From: Paulinella micropora
Taxonomy: Eukaryota; Cercozoa; Imbricatea; Euglyphida
Direction of reading: 5' to 3'
NCBI GenBank assembly: GCA_009731375.1
Contig: BJOX01000184.1
Coordinates: 128,158 to 192,157, forward strand
Length of the DNA stretch: 64,000 nt
The position numbers and the translations under genes are program-made. The notes under the pieces were generated by a model. It worked only from the letters and a program-made list of their open reading frames with translations, was not told the origin of the DNA and made no database searches. Positions 10,919-20,683 of this stretch are shown in pieces. Numbering within the stretch: position 1 is the stretch's first letter; each line of letters begins with the position of its first letter.

Positions 10919-10945
10919 ACCTCAAAACGACCTCATAAATTTCAT
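10892..10945. repeat. inverted repeat at GC/AT boundary
   Basis: The left arm ATGAAATTTA..GGTCGTTTT and right arm AAAACGACC..TAAATTTCAT are separated by about 9 nt, with a small bulge. Base composition switches sharply from GC-rich to AT-rich here. It is a candidate terminus or rearrangement junction of the Polinton. Confidence 0.6.
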
Positions 10946-11379
10946 TCGTCTCTTCCTATTCATTTCCCGCAAATCAATACTAAGCAACAAAACAGAAAAA
11001 TAAAAAGCAAAATTTTTGATAAATACAAGAAAGCAGAATAAAGAAATATTTCTTTCTTTTAATTTCGCTTTTAAATAAAAACAAGAAAAAAATTTTAGAA
11101 TTTTTTTAAGGTTTTTAAATAAAAACAAAATCAATACAAAGCATCAAAATCAATAAATTTTACTACTATAGGTAGCACTATAGCACACTTATCTTTTTAT
11201 ATTTTATTCTTTTAGAAAAACTTCGTTTTTCTTTTTTCTGACTTTGTCATCAACGAACTTTTGTATAAAATATTTCATAAAATTTTTATAAAAGTTGGCC
11301 AAAAGTGCGAAAACGAAAAGTATGCTTTTTTGTTTTCGCATCCTCTCATAAAAAACCATGTGATAACATTTTTAGCCGT
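10946..11379. other. AT-rich Polinton left flank
   Basis: Very AT-rich sequence with no ORF of protein-like composition, lying just 3' of the integrase. Polintons carry terminal inverted repeats here, but no matching right end is present in the window. Confidence 0.4.
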
Positions 11380-12399
11380 CTATAGTGCCACCAATTGCAG
11401 GTCCATTATTACTTTAGCCTTCCGCTCCCTCTTACTTGTTCTAATGTTTTCCGGCTCTATTTGTTCCCTTTTAAGTAGTTCTTTTGTCTTCTTCTCTTTA
11501 ATAACTTCCTTAGTTTGCTCCTTCATATCTTTTTCTTCGTCAATTGGTTTAATAAAATCAGTTTTCAATAAATCTCTCGGACTTACTAATTCATCATTAT
11601 TTAATATTAACTTGAATCCAGACCGACCCTTTACTTTATAAATAATTTTACTGAAAGTCTTTCCACCTTTGGAGAAAACATTTCTTTTGTTTTCTTTTCT
11701 CACACTATCACTAACATTGAATTCGTCTATTAAATGATCGCGGGTTATCACTTGTTTGTTTTTGTCTCTTCCAAAAAATACTTCCGCTGGTTTAGCCTTA
11801 ATACCTCTATAAACTTTATGATTATAAGCATTGACTAAGTCCTGAATATAACTAACCCAATCAAAATTACGATTGGTTTCAAATAAAAGGTCTAACCATC
11901 CTCTAATACTCCTTATAACTCTATCAACAACCGCTAAGGCTCTATGGTCGCCAACTTCAACCACATCATGTTTAATTCCATTTTCATTAAAATATTCACG
12001 AGTTGCTCCTTTATATTCTCCACCGCTGTCAGTAGTAATTGATTTCGGTTTATATTTAATTGTTTTCAAAGCATAATAGACTTCTTTTGCTGTTTTATTT
12101 TTTAATGGAATGATTATTAAATATCTTGAATTACAATCAATCCAAACAAGCATCCAAGCATATCCTTTATTTCCTTTCTTATCTTTTATTTTACTCATAT
12201 CTGCTAAGTCTAAGAAAACTTGGTCTAATGGCTTATCAACCCATATAGTATTCCATATTTTCGGGTTCTTTTTCTGATGATGTATTTCTAGTGCTTCTTC
12301 TTCTTTTGTTTTAACTACTTCTCCCGTAGGTGTGTCTTCTAATTGACTATTACGATTTTGGTTATTAATAATTGTATGTTTATGGTCTAAATCTGACAT
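11380..12399 (-). CDS. Polinton RVE-type integrase
   Basis: A 339-residue retroviral-type integrase, intact. The core shows MLVWIDCNSRY (first Asp), ITTDSGGEY (second Asp) and, at the usual third-acid position, HRALAVVDRVIRSIR with Asp rather than the Glu typical of retroelements. A C-terminal basic domain follows, then a Lys/Glu-rich tail. It would insert the element into host DNA. I chose the start at 12399, which leaves only 10 bp (ATTATATAGT) to the divergent gene at 12410; a 19-codon upstream extension is possible. It is a diagnostic Polinton gene. Confidence 0.9.
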   Translation of the reverse strand: MSDLDHKHTIINNQNRNSQLEDTPTGEVVKTKEEEALEIHHQKKNPKIWNTIWVDKPLDQVFLDLADMSKIKDKKGNKGYAWMLVWIDCNSRYLIIIPLKNKTAKEVYYALKTIKYKPKSITTDSGGEYKGATREYFNENGIKHDVVEVGDHRALAVVDRVIRSIRGWLDLLFETNRNFDWVSYIQDLVNAYNHKVYRGIKAKPAEVFFGRDKNKQVITRDHLIDEFNVSDSVRKENKRNVFSKGGKTFSKIIYKVKGRSGFKLILNNDELVSPRDLLKTDFIKPIDEEKDMKEQTKEVIKEKKTKELLKREQIEPENIRTSKRERKAKVIMDLQLVAL

Positions 12400-12409
12400 A
12401 TTATATAGT
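12400..12409. promoter_or_regulatory. shared TATA-like divergent promoter
   Basis: Only ATTATATAGT separates the integrase start (-) from the next start (+). Similar TATATA/TATAG strings lie within about 15 nt of several other starts (19037 on the minus strand, 19474, 20331, 25413, 27870 on the minus strand). Confidence 0.4.
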
Positions 12410-12667
12410 ATGAGATTTTCAAAGTCAAATGTAAAAAACAAAAAATATAAAGTCATTAGTCCGAAAGGTAAGGTTATTAATTTTGGAGATATCAGATACG
12501 AACATTATAAAGACCGCATAGGTTTATATTCACATTTAGACCATTTGGATAAAGAAAGAAGAAAAAATTACAGAATGAGAGCAAAAGCAATACGAAATTC
12601 AAAAGGTGAATTAACTTATAATAATCCAGAATATAGTAATTATTATTCTTATCATTATCCCTGGTAA
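12410..12667 (+). CDS. small conserved NCLDV/Polinton-type protein
   Basis: 85 residues with a KKYKV..PKGKVINFGD..YEHYKD core, then HLDKERRKNYRMRAKAI and a Tyr/Trp-rich end. This resembles the short DUF5754-like proteins of large DNA viruses and their relatives (KKY.V...K.I.FGD..Y.D...H.D..R...Y..RHK). The molecular role is unknown. It is transcribed divergently from the integrase. Confidence 0.6.
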   Translation: MRFSKSNVKNKKYKVISPKGKVINFGDIRYEHYKDRIGLYSHLDHLDKERRKNYRMRAKAIRNSKGELTYNNPEYSNYYSYHYPW

Positions 12668-12670
12668 TGT

Positions 12671-13192
12671 CTAAAACTTCAAGAAACATTTTTCAACATC
12701 ATTATTTTTTTCTTTCTTATTTGTTTTTTCAGATTGATTATAAACATTAACAGAAATGTTTGATTTTTTTCCTTTTCCTTTTTTAACAGGTTTAGTTATT
12801 TCAATTTCTTCTTCACTACTCTCGCTTTCACTTTCTTCACTCTCAGGCTCTGGGTTCTTACTCTTCTTATTTTCTCTCTTAGTTTCCGCTTTCGCTCTTT
12901 TGATTTGTATATTAGCCATCTTTTCTGCGATCAGGTCAGTGAAATCAACCTCATCTTCACTCTCACTCTGCTCGGGTGTATTATCTTGGTCTTTTCCATT
13001 GACAATGTTTGCAACATTCTTATTTTCTATCTCTGCTAATCTTCGTTCCATATCATCATCTTCACTTTTGACCGCATTTCGGTATTGTTCCAAAACCTTT
13101 TTGGCATGTTCCATTTTTCGTTGTTTCGCTTTCGCTTTTATTCCTTCCACAGCACTTCCCCAGTTCTTACGACTTGCTTCGGGAGATGGCAT
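12671..13192 (-). CDS. charged coiled-coil protein
   Basis: 173 residues, Lys/Glu-rich throughout. A helical N-half (KAKQRKMEHAKKVLEQY) is followed by a Ser/Glu tract (PESEESESESSEEEIEI) and a basic Lys/Gly segment. No domain recognised. It is convergent with the gene at 12410 and divergent from the fibre gene; the 56-bp divergent spacer holds TTAATTAATTAAT. Confidence 0.55.
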   Translation of the reverse strand: MPSPEASRKNWGSAVEGIKAKAKQRKMEHAKKVLEQYRNAVKSEDDDMERRLAEIENKNVANIVNGKDQDNTPEQSESEDEVDFTDLIAEKMANIQIKRAKAETKRENKKSKNPEPESEESESESSEEEIEITKPVKKGKGKKSNISVNVYNQSEKTNKKEKNNDVEKCFLKF

Positions 13193-13248
13193 TTATACTA
13201 AGATTATTATATTTTAGTATTTTTTAAAATAATTAATTAATTAATATA

Positions 13249-14930
13249 ATGAGTCAATATAAATCATTACTCGGCTTGTCAGAAATCGCGACAGACAGCC
13301 TATCAATAGCAAACTTAGACTTAAACAACACAAACATAGTCGGTCTGAATACAGACAGAGTGCCAGAAGATGCTGAACCCATAAATCTTTATTATACTGA
13401 CGGCCGATTTGATACACGACTGGCTACCAAAAGCACCGCGGACATTAAAGAAGGAAGCCGTTTATACTACACAGAGCAACGAGTAAGGGATAATGACGAA
13501 GTCAAAGCCTCAACTCAACACCGCTCTAATACTTCCAATCCGCACCAAACAAGTTTATATAATTTGATAGACACAAACATATTTGCACAAGCGATCGGTC
13601 AATACTTAACTTACAACGATGTAGAAGGCAAATGGAAGAATACATCCCTTGGTTCAATTGATACACTTTCAGATGTAGTCATTACAGCACCAATAGCTAT
13701 GAATAGTTATCTAGCATATAATTCAATAAACTGGGTAAATAAAACATTTCCGATAAATGTTGATGAATTCGGCAACATTAATATGGGCGGTAATTTTGAA
13801 TATAACAGGTGTAAATTTATTAAATACAAAAGATGTTGATACTTGGATATCTGAGCACGAAGATAATAATGATAAAGTGTCAGCAGACGGCTCGATTAAT
13901 ACACACAGCGATGTTTTAATTACAGGCACACCCGCCGATAACCAACTGCTCATTTATAGCACAGGGCAATGGAGAAACACAAACTCACCTTTTCTTAGAT
14001 TGGATGGTCTTGCTATGATGTTTGGAAATTTAAATATGGGAGGATTTAACATAACAAATGTCGGGAATGTTGACGGTATTGATGTTTCTGCTCTTGATAG
14101 TGCTGTGGTTAAACTAACAGGAGACCAAACAATAACAGGGAATAAAATATTTACTACTTATTTGGGTATAAAAGATTCAAATCCATTAAATACAGGTAAG
14201 TTATTCTTCAACTATAATAATAATACGGGTTCTATTTATTCGTCGGAGGTAGGTGGAGCAACGGGATATCCACTATCTATTGTCGGTTCGTCCATAACCC
14301 TCGCTTCTACCACGGGGAGTGGAATAACATTGACTGGCGATGTTTTAAATTTTAACAGCACAACAGCAATCAGCGGACTTCCAGCACCATTTTATGACGG
14401 CGATGCTTCAACGAAGGCATATAGCGATACGAAACTAGCAAATAACGGCACAACGGCTATGACGGGTAGTTTAAATATGGGCGGTTTTGCGATTACGAAT
14501 GTAGGCAATGTTGATGGTGTTGATGTTTCTACTCTTGACACTTCGGTGGCTAAACTAACAGGAGACCAAACCATAGCAGGGAATAAAAAATTTACATCAA
14601 CTTTAGAAGTAAGTGGTTCATCAAATCCTGCTTCTTTTGATGATATCGGCATAGCCTTTGATACAAAAATAGGAATGATAGCAGCACAGAAAACAGCAAC
14701 AGCGACTTGGTATCCGATACAAATAACTGGTTCGTATGTAGAGTTATATTCGGGTAATACTTTAATTATAACCGCAACTGGCACTACACTCAATTTGAAT
14801 AACAGCAAAATAACAAACTTAGCCACACCATCAGCAACAACGGACGGAGCAAACAAAAGTTATGTGGATACATTAGACTGGCAAAATGTGAAACTAACTG
14901 GAAACCAAACCATTACAGGAATTAAGACAC
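13249..14930 (+). pseudogene. phage-like fibre, N-terminal part, frameshifted
   Basis: The first ORF (13249-13839) has head-fibre-like repeats (NTDRVPEDAEPINLYYTDGR; a LYYTEQRV copy). After a one-base shift near 13800 it continues to about 14930 with repeats ending VKLTGDQTITGNK or VAKLTGDQTIAGNK, the KLTG.QTI.G.K.F motif of phage and virophage fibres. It is beta-rich, trimeric and receptor-binding by analogy. The frame then runs into the polymerase fragment at about 14935 and resumes near 15870. Confidence 0.75.
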
Positions 14931-14934
14931 GAAG

Positions 14935-15770
14935 AATTAAATAGATATTATAAAAAGAAAACATTTAATTTTTTTCAAATAAAAAACTATGATGATTTTA
15001 TTGAAATGTTGAATGAGTTCAACATAAGCAATATTGAAGCTTCTGGATTAGTTTATGACAGGATTATTGAATATGCTAAGGTAGTAGTAATTCAACATAA
15101 GCAATATTGAAGCTTCTGGATTAGTTTATGACAGGATTATTGAATATGCTAAGGTAGTAGTAATTCAAGAAAACGGAGGAGGATGCTATGAGGGAAAATA
15201 CAAAAGCAAACAAACGAAATATGAGGGAAAGTATATTAATATCTCCCGCTAGCAAAAATAATAATTGCTTATTCTTCCTTTGTGAAGACATTCTTAATAT
15301 GCCACTTATTAATAGAAAAAGATGCAATGTTATTAGGGAACAATTTAATCTTTCTAACGATTGCCCAATTCCATTTTCTACCGCTGTAAAAATCCTTAAT
15401 GCTTTGATTAAGGAAGGGAAGACATACGAAATTACAAATTCCCTAACAAAGGAGACAATAAGCACGAACGAAATAGGTGAAGAAGCGGATATTATGATTT
15501 ACTTAGAGAATAATCACTATTTCGGATTAATTAGAAGAGATAAAAAGAAATGTGAAAAATGCCTAACTAAGTATTTTACAAAACATACTTGTAATCCAAA
15601 AGTTATTAATCATGCGAATAGAAAAATATTAAAGAATGGAAAGAGACATTTAATAACAAAGTCTCATAAAGAAAATATAACAATAAAGATGAAATCCTTC
15701 ATTACGACTTAGAAACTTGGAGAAACAAAACGATTTCCGAAGGGTCCGTTATGTAGGTGATAGTAATATG
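14935..15770 (+). pseudogene. N-terminal fragment of protein-primed DNA polymerase B (displaced)
   Basis: Plus-strand reading gives the N-terminal region expected of a Polinton polymerase. First comes a leader (FNFFQIKNYDDFIEMLNEF). Next is an OTU-like stretch with NNNCLFFLCEDIL and a late NNHYFGLI, then CEKCLTKYFTKHTC (Cys/His pattern), and finally HYDLETW, which fits the ExoI D.E motif. A 73-bp tandem duplication (15018-15090, 15091 onward) and at least two other frame changes break it. The rest of the polymerase is on the minus strand at 27931-29062 and 39677-39850, so this piece is inverted and displaced inside the fibre gene, or misassembled. Confidence 0.65.
15018..15165 (+). repeat. 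73-bp tandem duplication
   Basis: TTCAACATAAGCAATATTGA begins at 15018 and again at 15091. The two copies look identical, and the duplication shifts the reading frame by one base. Confidence 0.85.
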
Positions 15771-15894
15771 AACATCAGCATTTCCTGTCATCCCATTGCT
15801 TTTAGCATCTAATAGTATAGGAAGTAAAACCTCTCGCTCTAATGTATCGGTATCATAAAAATTTATGTCTAATCCTTGCTTCTCGTATATATAG
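15718..15894 (-). other. short minus-strand open segment
   Basis: About 59 codons open on the minus strand, including FYDTDTLEREVLLPILLDAK and ADVHITITYITDPSE, with protein-like composition. It overlaps the end of the polymerase fragment. It could be polymerase or another displaced Polinton piece; I cannot place it. Confidence 0.3.
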
Positions 15895-18454
15895 CAGTGG
15901 TGTTGAAATTACTGGAAATTCAATCAATTCAACAACAAAGGGCACATTTATCGTTTTCAATTCTACCAGTAATATCGGGTCAATTGCTAGTTTGGATATG
16001 AAAACTGCAACATATTACAACTTTGAAATTTCTGCGAAAAAAATAAGTTTTATTATTGACGGGACGATTGTTTCGTGGTTTAATGCTATTGGCTTAGATT
16101 GTAATAGTAGTCGGATTGTTAATCTAGGAGCACCACAAAATGCGAATGAAGCGGTAAATAGGCAATATCTGGATGATAATTGTGTGAAACTAACAACAGA
16201 CCAAACCATAACAGGAAGTAAAACATTTAATGGGGCGAGCACTACGATAAAATATCTAACTTTAACGAACAATGCCGATTTCAATAATCAAACTATCACT
16301 AATGGTGGAAATATAACATATAATGGGACGAGGATATTAAACCAAAATGGAGGAGATATATTCTTTTCACAGACATCAGGTGATTATCAATATTTCTTAT
16401 TTACTCTAAATACCGCTACAAGTGGAACCGCGAACCAACGAGGTTATGTATTTACGAATGTAGCATTTGATGTAAAAGGAGCAGGTCTTTATATTTCAAA
16501 ACTTTTGGATAATAAAAGTGCTTCATCTGACATTGTCCGTTTTAACAATGCAGGCGGTATGCGGTTTTATGGAGCTTTAGATATGAACTCAAACAACATA
16601 ACAATTGGCGGAACAATAACGGGAACTACATTAACGGCAACTGCTGGCATGACTACAACAACATTAACGGCGAGCGGATTATTAACAGCAGATGGCGGTT
16701 GCAAGTTATCTATTCAAAATAAAGTAGATGGAGGAAATGGACAGGGTATATTTATGTGGGATACAGACAACACAGGATGGGGGATTTATATGGCTCAGCC
16801 AGGGGCAGGTAAAAGTCTATCTGGAGGGTCTGCGGTTGCAGGCAATTTCAGGCTTTGCTATAAGATTTAGGTCTGGTTTTGCTTCGGCGGACGGTTTTGT
16901 TTGGGAAAGTTCTAATGAGCAATTGTTAATGTCATTGAATGGGGCAAACCTGACTTTATGGATAAAAGGATTGATAACGGCTAGTGCGGGGATATCAACT
17001 ACAACATTAACAACGAGCGATAAAATAACAACAGCACTAGGCAAACCGATAATCATAGGCAACTCAACAAAAGGAACAGGAGCAACAGGCGGATTAGAGT
17101 TATATGGAACAGCGAGCGACACCGCGGGGCCACATATACAGGCAATAACAACGGCGGATGCTTATCCAACATTTCAACAACTAAACTGGGCACACGATAA
17201 TGTCAATTTAAGTTTTGATGCTTATTTTGATGGCACGAACTGGAAATCAAGCCACAGCGGTTCAAACTTGCTAATTCAAAAAGGTGGCAAACTCGCTTTT
17301 TATTATAAATCAGGAATAACGGCAGGAAGCAATATATCTTTCACTGAGGCAATGAACATAAGCACGGCGGGATTATTAACTGCGAATGCGGGGATTACAT
17401 ACTCTGGGGTGCTAACAACCACAACTAATAATGGAGCGAAAATAGGAATTCAAGGACAAACAGACGGGACGAATGCGAGAGGAATATTTGTATGGGATAC
17501 CAGTGATTCAAACTGGGGAATTTATAGGTCTCAGTCTGGTTCGGGTAAATCATTAAGTGGAGGAACAGCACCAGCAGGAGGAGTAGGCGGAGGATTAACT
17601 TCTTATGCTATTAGATTTAGAGTGAATAATTCTTCAACGAGTGGGTTCATATGGGAGAATAGTTCAAATACTGCTTTAATGTCTTTGAAAGCAAGTGATG
17701 GACAATTATGGGTATTGTCTAATCCAATTCAATATTCAGACAGGAGAAAAAAAGAAGATATAAAGGAATGCTTAGGCTTAGATTTTATTAATAAGTTAAA
17801 TCCAGTTTGCTATCGTATGATTGATGACAACAAGAAATGTAGGACTGGCTTAATAGCACAGGAATTAGACGAAATACTAACAGAAATGGATATGCTAGAT
17901 TTTGGCGGTTTTATAAAAGAAACAATTATGGTTCCGTGTCCAAAGCAAAGAAAAGAATGCAAATTGAAAGGTGTGAGTGTTAATCCAGAAGATGTTAAAT
18001 GTGTTGATAGTGGNNNNNNNNNNAGGAATGCTTAGGCTTAGATTTTATTAATAAGTTAAATCCAGTTTGCTATCGTATGATTGATGACAACAAGAAATGT
18101 AGGACTGGTTTGATAGCACAGGAATTAGACGAAATACTAACAGAAATGGATATGCTAGATTTTGGCGGTTTTATAAAAGAAACAATTATGGTTCCGTGTC
18201 CAAAGCAAAGAAAAGAATGCAAATTGAAAGGTGTGAGTGTTAATCCAGAAGATGTTAAATGTGTTGATAGTGGTGATGTCGGTTATGGTATAGGTTATTC
18301 CGAGTTTATCGCCCCGTTAATTAAGGCCGTTCAACAATTATCAGAAAAGATAGTTAATTTAGAAAAAGAAAATAAACTTTTACTTAATATACTACAAGAC
18401 CAAGCAAACCAATTAGCAGAAATCAGAGTGGCCGTTCTTGATAATGTCAAATAA
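15842..18454 (+). pseudogene. phage-like fibre, C-terminal part with S74 intramolecular chaperone
   Basis: Continues the fibre: VKLTTDQTITGSKTFNG at about 16185, then two paralogous units of the type GKSLSGG..AIRF..G...WE.S...LMSL (about 16800-16950 and 17540-17700). The end (from about 17735) is a peptidase S74 chaperone domain: YSDRRKKEDIKE with the catalytic-type Ser-Asp, LNPVCYRM, GLIAQELDEIL and YSEFIAPLIKAVQQL, then a leucine-rich coiled coil. In phage tailspikes this domain trimerises the fibre and cuts itself off. A frameshift lies near 16850. The gap 18014-18023 separates two copies of one 250-bp segment, so the real gene probably has it once. Confidence 0.8.
17764..18273. repeat. 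250-bp duplicated contig ends around gap
   Basis: 17764-18013 and 18024-18273 are the same sequence with two differences seen by eye (GGCTTAATAGC against GGTTTGATAGC), flanking a 10-N gap. This looks like an unmerged overlap between contigs, possibly from two alleles or element copies, not a biological repeat. Confidence 0.75.
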
Positions 18455-18797
18455 TACAACTAGACTTCACAGACCCCTGCCTATTATGGATATGGATGGC
18501 GAACTAACTCCAGAATTAAAGTCTCGTGTTCTTGAAGTAGAACTAAAGACGGAGGAAAAAAAAGTAGAGCACGAATTGGAAGATAACTGGAATTGTTGTT
18601 GTATAAAAAACAGACCGACAGACAGCCGACTTATTAAATACTTATTTCAAATGGGTATCATTATAGCCATTATAACCCTTTGTATCGTGAGGCTATCTGA
18701 AAAGAACTTGCCATGCGAGGTTGCTAACACTTATGTCGGTATTTTAACATTGCTTATCGGCATTTGCCTTCCATCGCCTTCTAGTTCAAAGAAATGA
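18444..18797 (+). CDS. small two-TM membrane protein
   Basis: 117 residues from the second Met. The hydrophilic N-half has NWNCCCIKNR; two hydrophobic segments follow (FQMGIIIAIITLCIV, and TYVGILTLLIGICLP). It overlaps the fibre stop by a few bases, so the two are probably co-expressed. No family recognised. Confidence 0.55.
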   Translation: MSNNTTRLHRPLPIMDMDGELTPELKSRVLEVELKTEEKKVEHELEDNWNCCCIKNRPTDSRLIKYLFQMGIIIAIITLCIVRLSEKNLPCEVANTYVGILTLLIGICLPSPSSSKK

Positions 18798-19037
18798 ACA
18801 CTCGTATAAATGTATTTTATTCCAAGAACTATCGCTGGCACAGATTAAAGGAATGGCTTCATCAAAACTAACACACCAATCACTCATAGGCTTATACACA
18901 CATTTAAATTTAGTTTCTATTCCTTGCTTTATACAATAAGCACAACTCTCATTCTTTTTTTCGCTTACCCGTGAGTAAAAGTCGCAGGCAGTCCGACCTA
19001 ACACAGACCAAACAAATATTAATAAAAATTTTATCAT
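18786..19037 (-). CDS. secreted Cys-rich small protein
   Basis: 83 residues from the Met at 19037: a signal-like start (MIKFLLIFVWSVLGRTAC) and then seven Cys including SCAYC and WC. It is compact and probably disulfide-bonded. The start is preceded by TATA-like AAATATATAAATATAG. A possible longer N-terminus upstream looks non-coding. Function unknown. Confidence 0.45.
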   Translation of the reverse strand: MIKFLLIFVWSVLGRTACDFYSRVSEKKNESCAYCIKQGIETKFKCVYKPMSDWCVSFDEAIPLICASDSSWNKIHLYECSFL

Positions 19038-19100
19038 CTTATATCTATATTTATATATTTTAACCACAAAGCACGAAGTGGCGAAGCAAGCGTAGTCAGA

Positions 19101-19463
19101 ATGACGGAGCACAAATACCAAAAGATTATTTTTCTGAGCAATGATTTTGCTGGAGGAAGCAAAACATTTAATAAAAATATTCAAATGTCATTCACACCAA
19201 CCAAAATGAATGTTAAGTTTATCCACTATATGAACGACCAGACCGAAACCAAAACCAGAATTCTTTATATGGACAGAATTGGAATTATCGGCACATTTGC
19301 GGACAGCACCACCGCAAACATTTCAAATATCGGTTATAATTTGGGTGTTGTCGGATGGACTGACGGACAATATACATTTAAAGTCCTTGAAACTGACAGC
19401 GGAAATATCGATACAGGAAATTTAGCGGGAAGAATTGTTATCGCTTTGGAATTTTTGGCTTAG
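19101..19463 (+). CDS. small beta-rich protein of unknown role
   Basis: 120 residues, no charged repeats, alternating polar and hydrophobic (KMNVKFIHYMNDQTETKTRI, GWTDGQYTFKVLETD), consistent with a small beta-sandwich virion protein. It directly precedes the ATPase. Not recognised. Confidence 0.5.
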   Translation: MTEHKYQKIIFLSNDFAGGSKTFNKNIQMSFTPTKMNVKFIHYMNDQTETKTRILYMDRIGIIGTFADSTTANISNIGYNLGVVGWTDGQYTFKVLETDSGNIDTGNLAGRIVIALEFLA

Positions 19464-19473
19464 AATATATACA

Positions 19474-20292
19474 ATGGAGAAGTTGAATAACGTGAAGGTG
19501 AAACCAGTGAAGCAGGATGGTGAAAGTAATAAACAGGCGAAAGGTTATAAATTATTCAAGGAGCCGTATGCCAACATATTTCTACTCGCCCGTAAGAAGA
19601 GCGGGAAAACAACAGCACTCTTTGAAATACTGAAACGGACTACAGACAGAAAAACCCGTATTGTCATTATTGCTTCAACGATACACAAGGACTACATTTA
19701 TAAAGCAATGGTAAAGCACTTTAAGAACAGATGCAACCCGATGGCAATATATACCTTTCTTAAATCAGATGGTGTTTATTTCATTGATTATGAGTTAGAC
19801 AAACTGAACAGACAGGACGAGCAACACGAAGGAGAAGTAAAACAAGACAGAGAAGAAATAGAGAAACCACAATTTTTATACTTTGGAAAGGAAAAGAAAA
19901 AAGAAGAAGGAGGTGAGAAGAAAGAAAGACCAAGCAAGTATATTTCGCCAGAGGTTGTTTTTGTTTTGGATGATTTAGGAAGTGGATTAAGAGACAAGTC
20001 CGTAAGTGATTTGTTAAAAAAGAACAGACACTATAAATCAAAGGTGATTATGTCAAGCCAGTATCTGAACGACCTACGGCCAGAAGCAATTAAGCAGTTA
20101 GATTATTTGTTAATCTTTCCGGGCCAGTCTCAGGATAAAATGGAACTCGTGTATAAACACTTAGACTTATCTTTTGACTTTGATTACTTTCTCCAAAAAT
20201 ATCACGAGGCTACAAAGGAACGATTTAATTTTCTTTATGTCTCAAGTGTTGATGACGAGTTAAGAAAAAATTTTGCTTACCGCCTGAAATAA
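19474..20292 (+). CDS. Polinton genome-packaging ATPase (FtsK-HerA/A32 type)
   Basis: 272 residues from the Met at 19474, which follows AATATATACA. Walker A is ARKKSGKTT near residue 38 and Walker B is VVFVLDDLG near residue 165, followed by a sensor-type segment KVIMSSQYLNDLRPEA. Between them is an acidic/basic charged insertion. The family pumps DNA into preformed capsids. It sits at the head of the run ATPase, pX-like, coiled-coil, protease, minor capsid, major capsid, the usual morphogenesis order. Intact. Confidence 0.88.
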   Translation: MEKLNNVKVKPVKQDGESNKQAKGYKLFKEPYANIFLLARKKSGKTTALFEILKRTTDRKTRIVIIASTIHKDYIYKAMVKHFKNRCNPMAIYTFLKSDGVYFIDYELDKLNRQDEQHEGEVKQDREEIEKPQFLYFGKEKKKEEGGEKKERPSKYISPEVVFVLDDLGSGLRDKSVSDLLKKNRHYKSKVIMSSQYLNDLRPEAIKQLDYLLIFPGQSQDKMELVYKHLDLSFDFDYFLQKYHEATKERFNFLYVSSVDDELRKNFAYRLK

Positions 20293-20330
20293 TATTTTTA
20301 TATAATTATTTTTTTTTTAATGTATATTAT

Positions 20331-20677
20331 ATGCCAGTATCACCAGTGATAATTTCACAACCATCAGGATATAACATCGGATACAATCCATCAATGCCAC
20401 AGAAGGGAGGAAAAAAGAAAACTAAGAAGAAGGGATGTGGGCAAAAGGGAGGAAAGATTAACNNNNNNNNNNCGGACAAAAGGGAGGAAAGCTTAACTGG
20501 GCTAAGGTCGGAAAAACGGCCTTGGCTGTTAATAAATTCCTTCGCGATAATAAGGTAATCTCTAGAACTGCTGGGGCATTGAGTAGCATTGGGGTGCCTT
20601 ACGCAGGTAGTGTTAGTGCTACAGCATCAAAACTCGGATATGGTAAGCAACGAGGAGGTGCTGTAAAGTTTCGCTAA
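20331..20677 (+). CDS. small basic pX/core-like protein, interrupted by gap
   Basis: Starts MPVSPVIISQPSGYNIGY, then a Lys/Gly tract (QKGGKKKTKKKGCGQKGGK). After the gap 20463-20472 it has LNWAKVGKTALAVNKFLRDN, KVISRTAGALSSIG, and a GYGKQRGGAVKF end with TAA at 20675-20677. Short basic proteins of this kind, ending in GYG..GGA, are common in Polinton-like viruses and have been likened to adenovirus core protein pX. About 22 bp are repeated on both sides of the gap, so the true gene is slightly shorter than drawn. Confidence 0.6.
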
Positions 20678-20683
20678 ATATTT

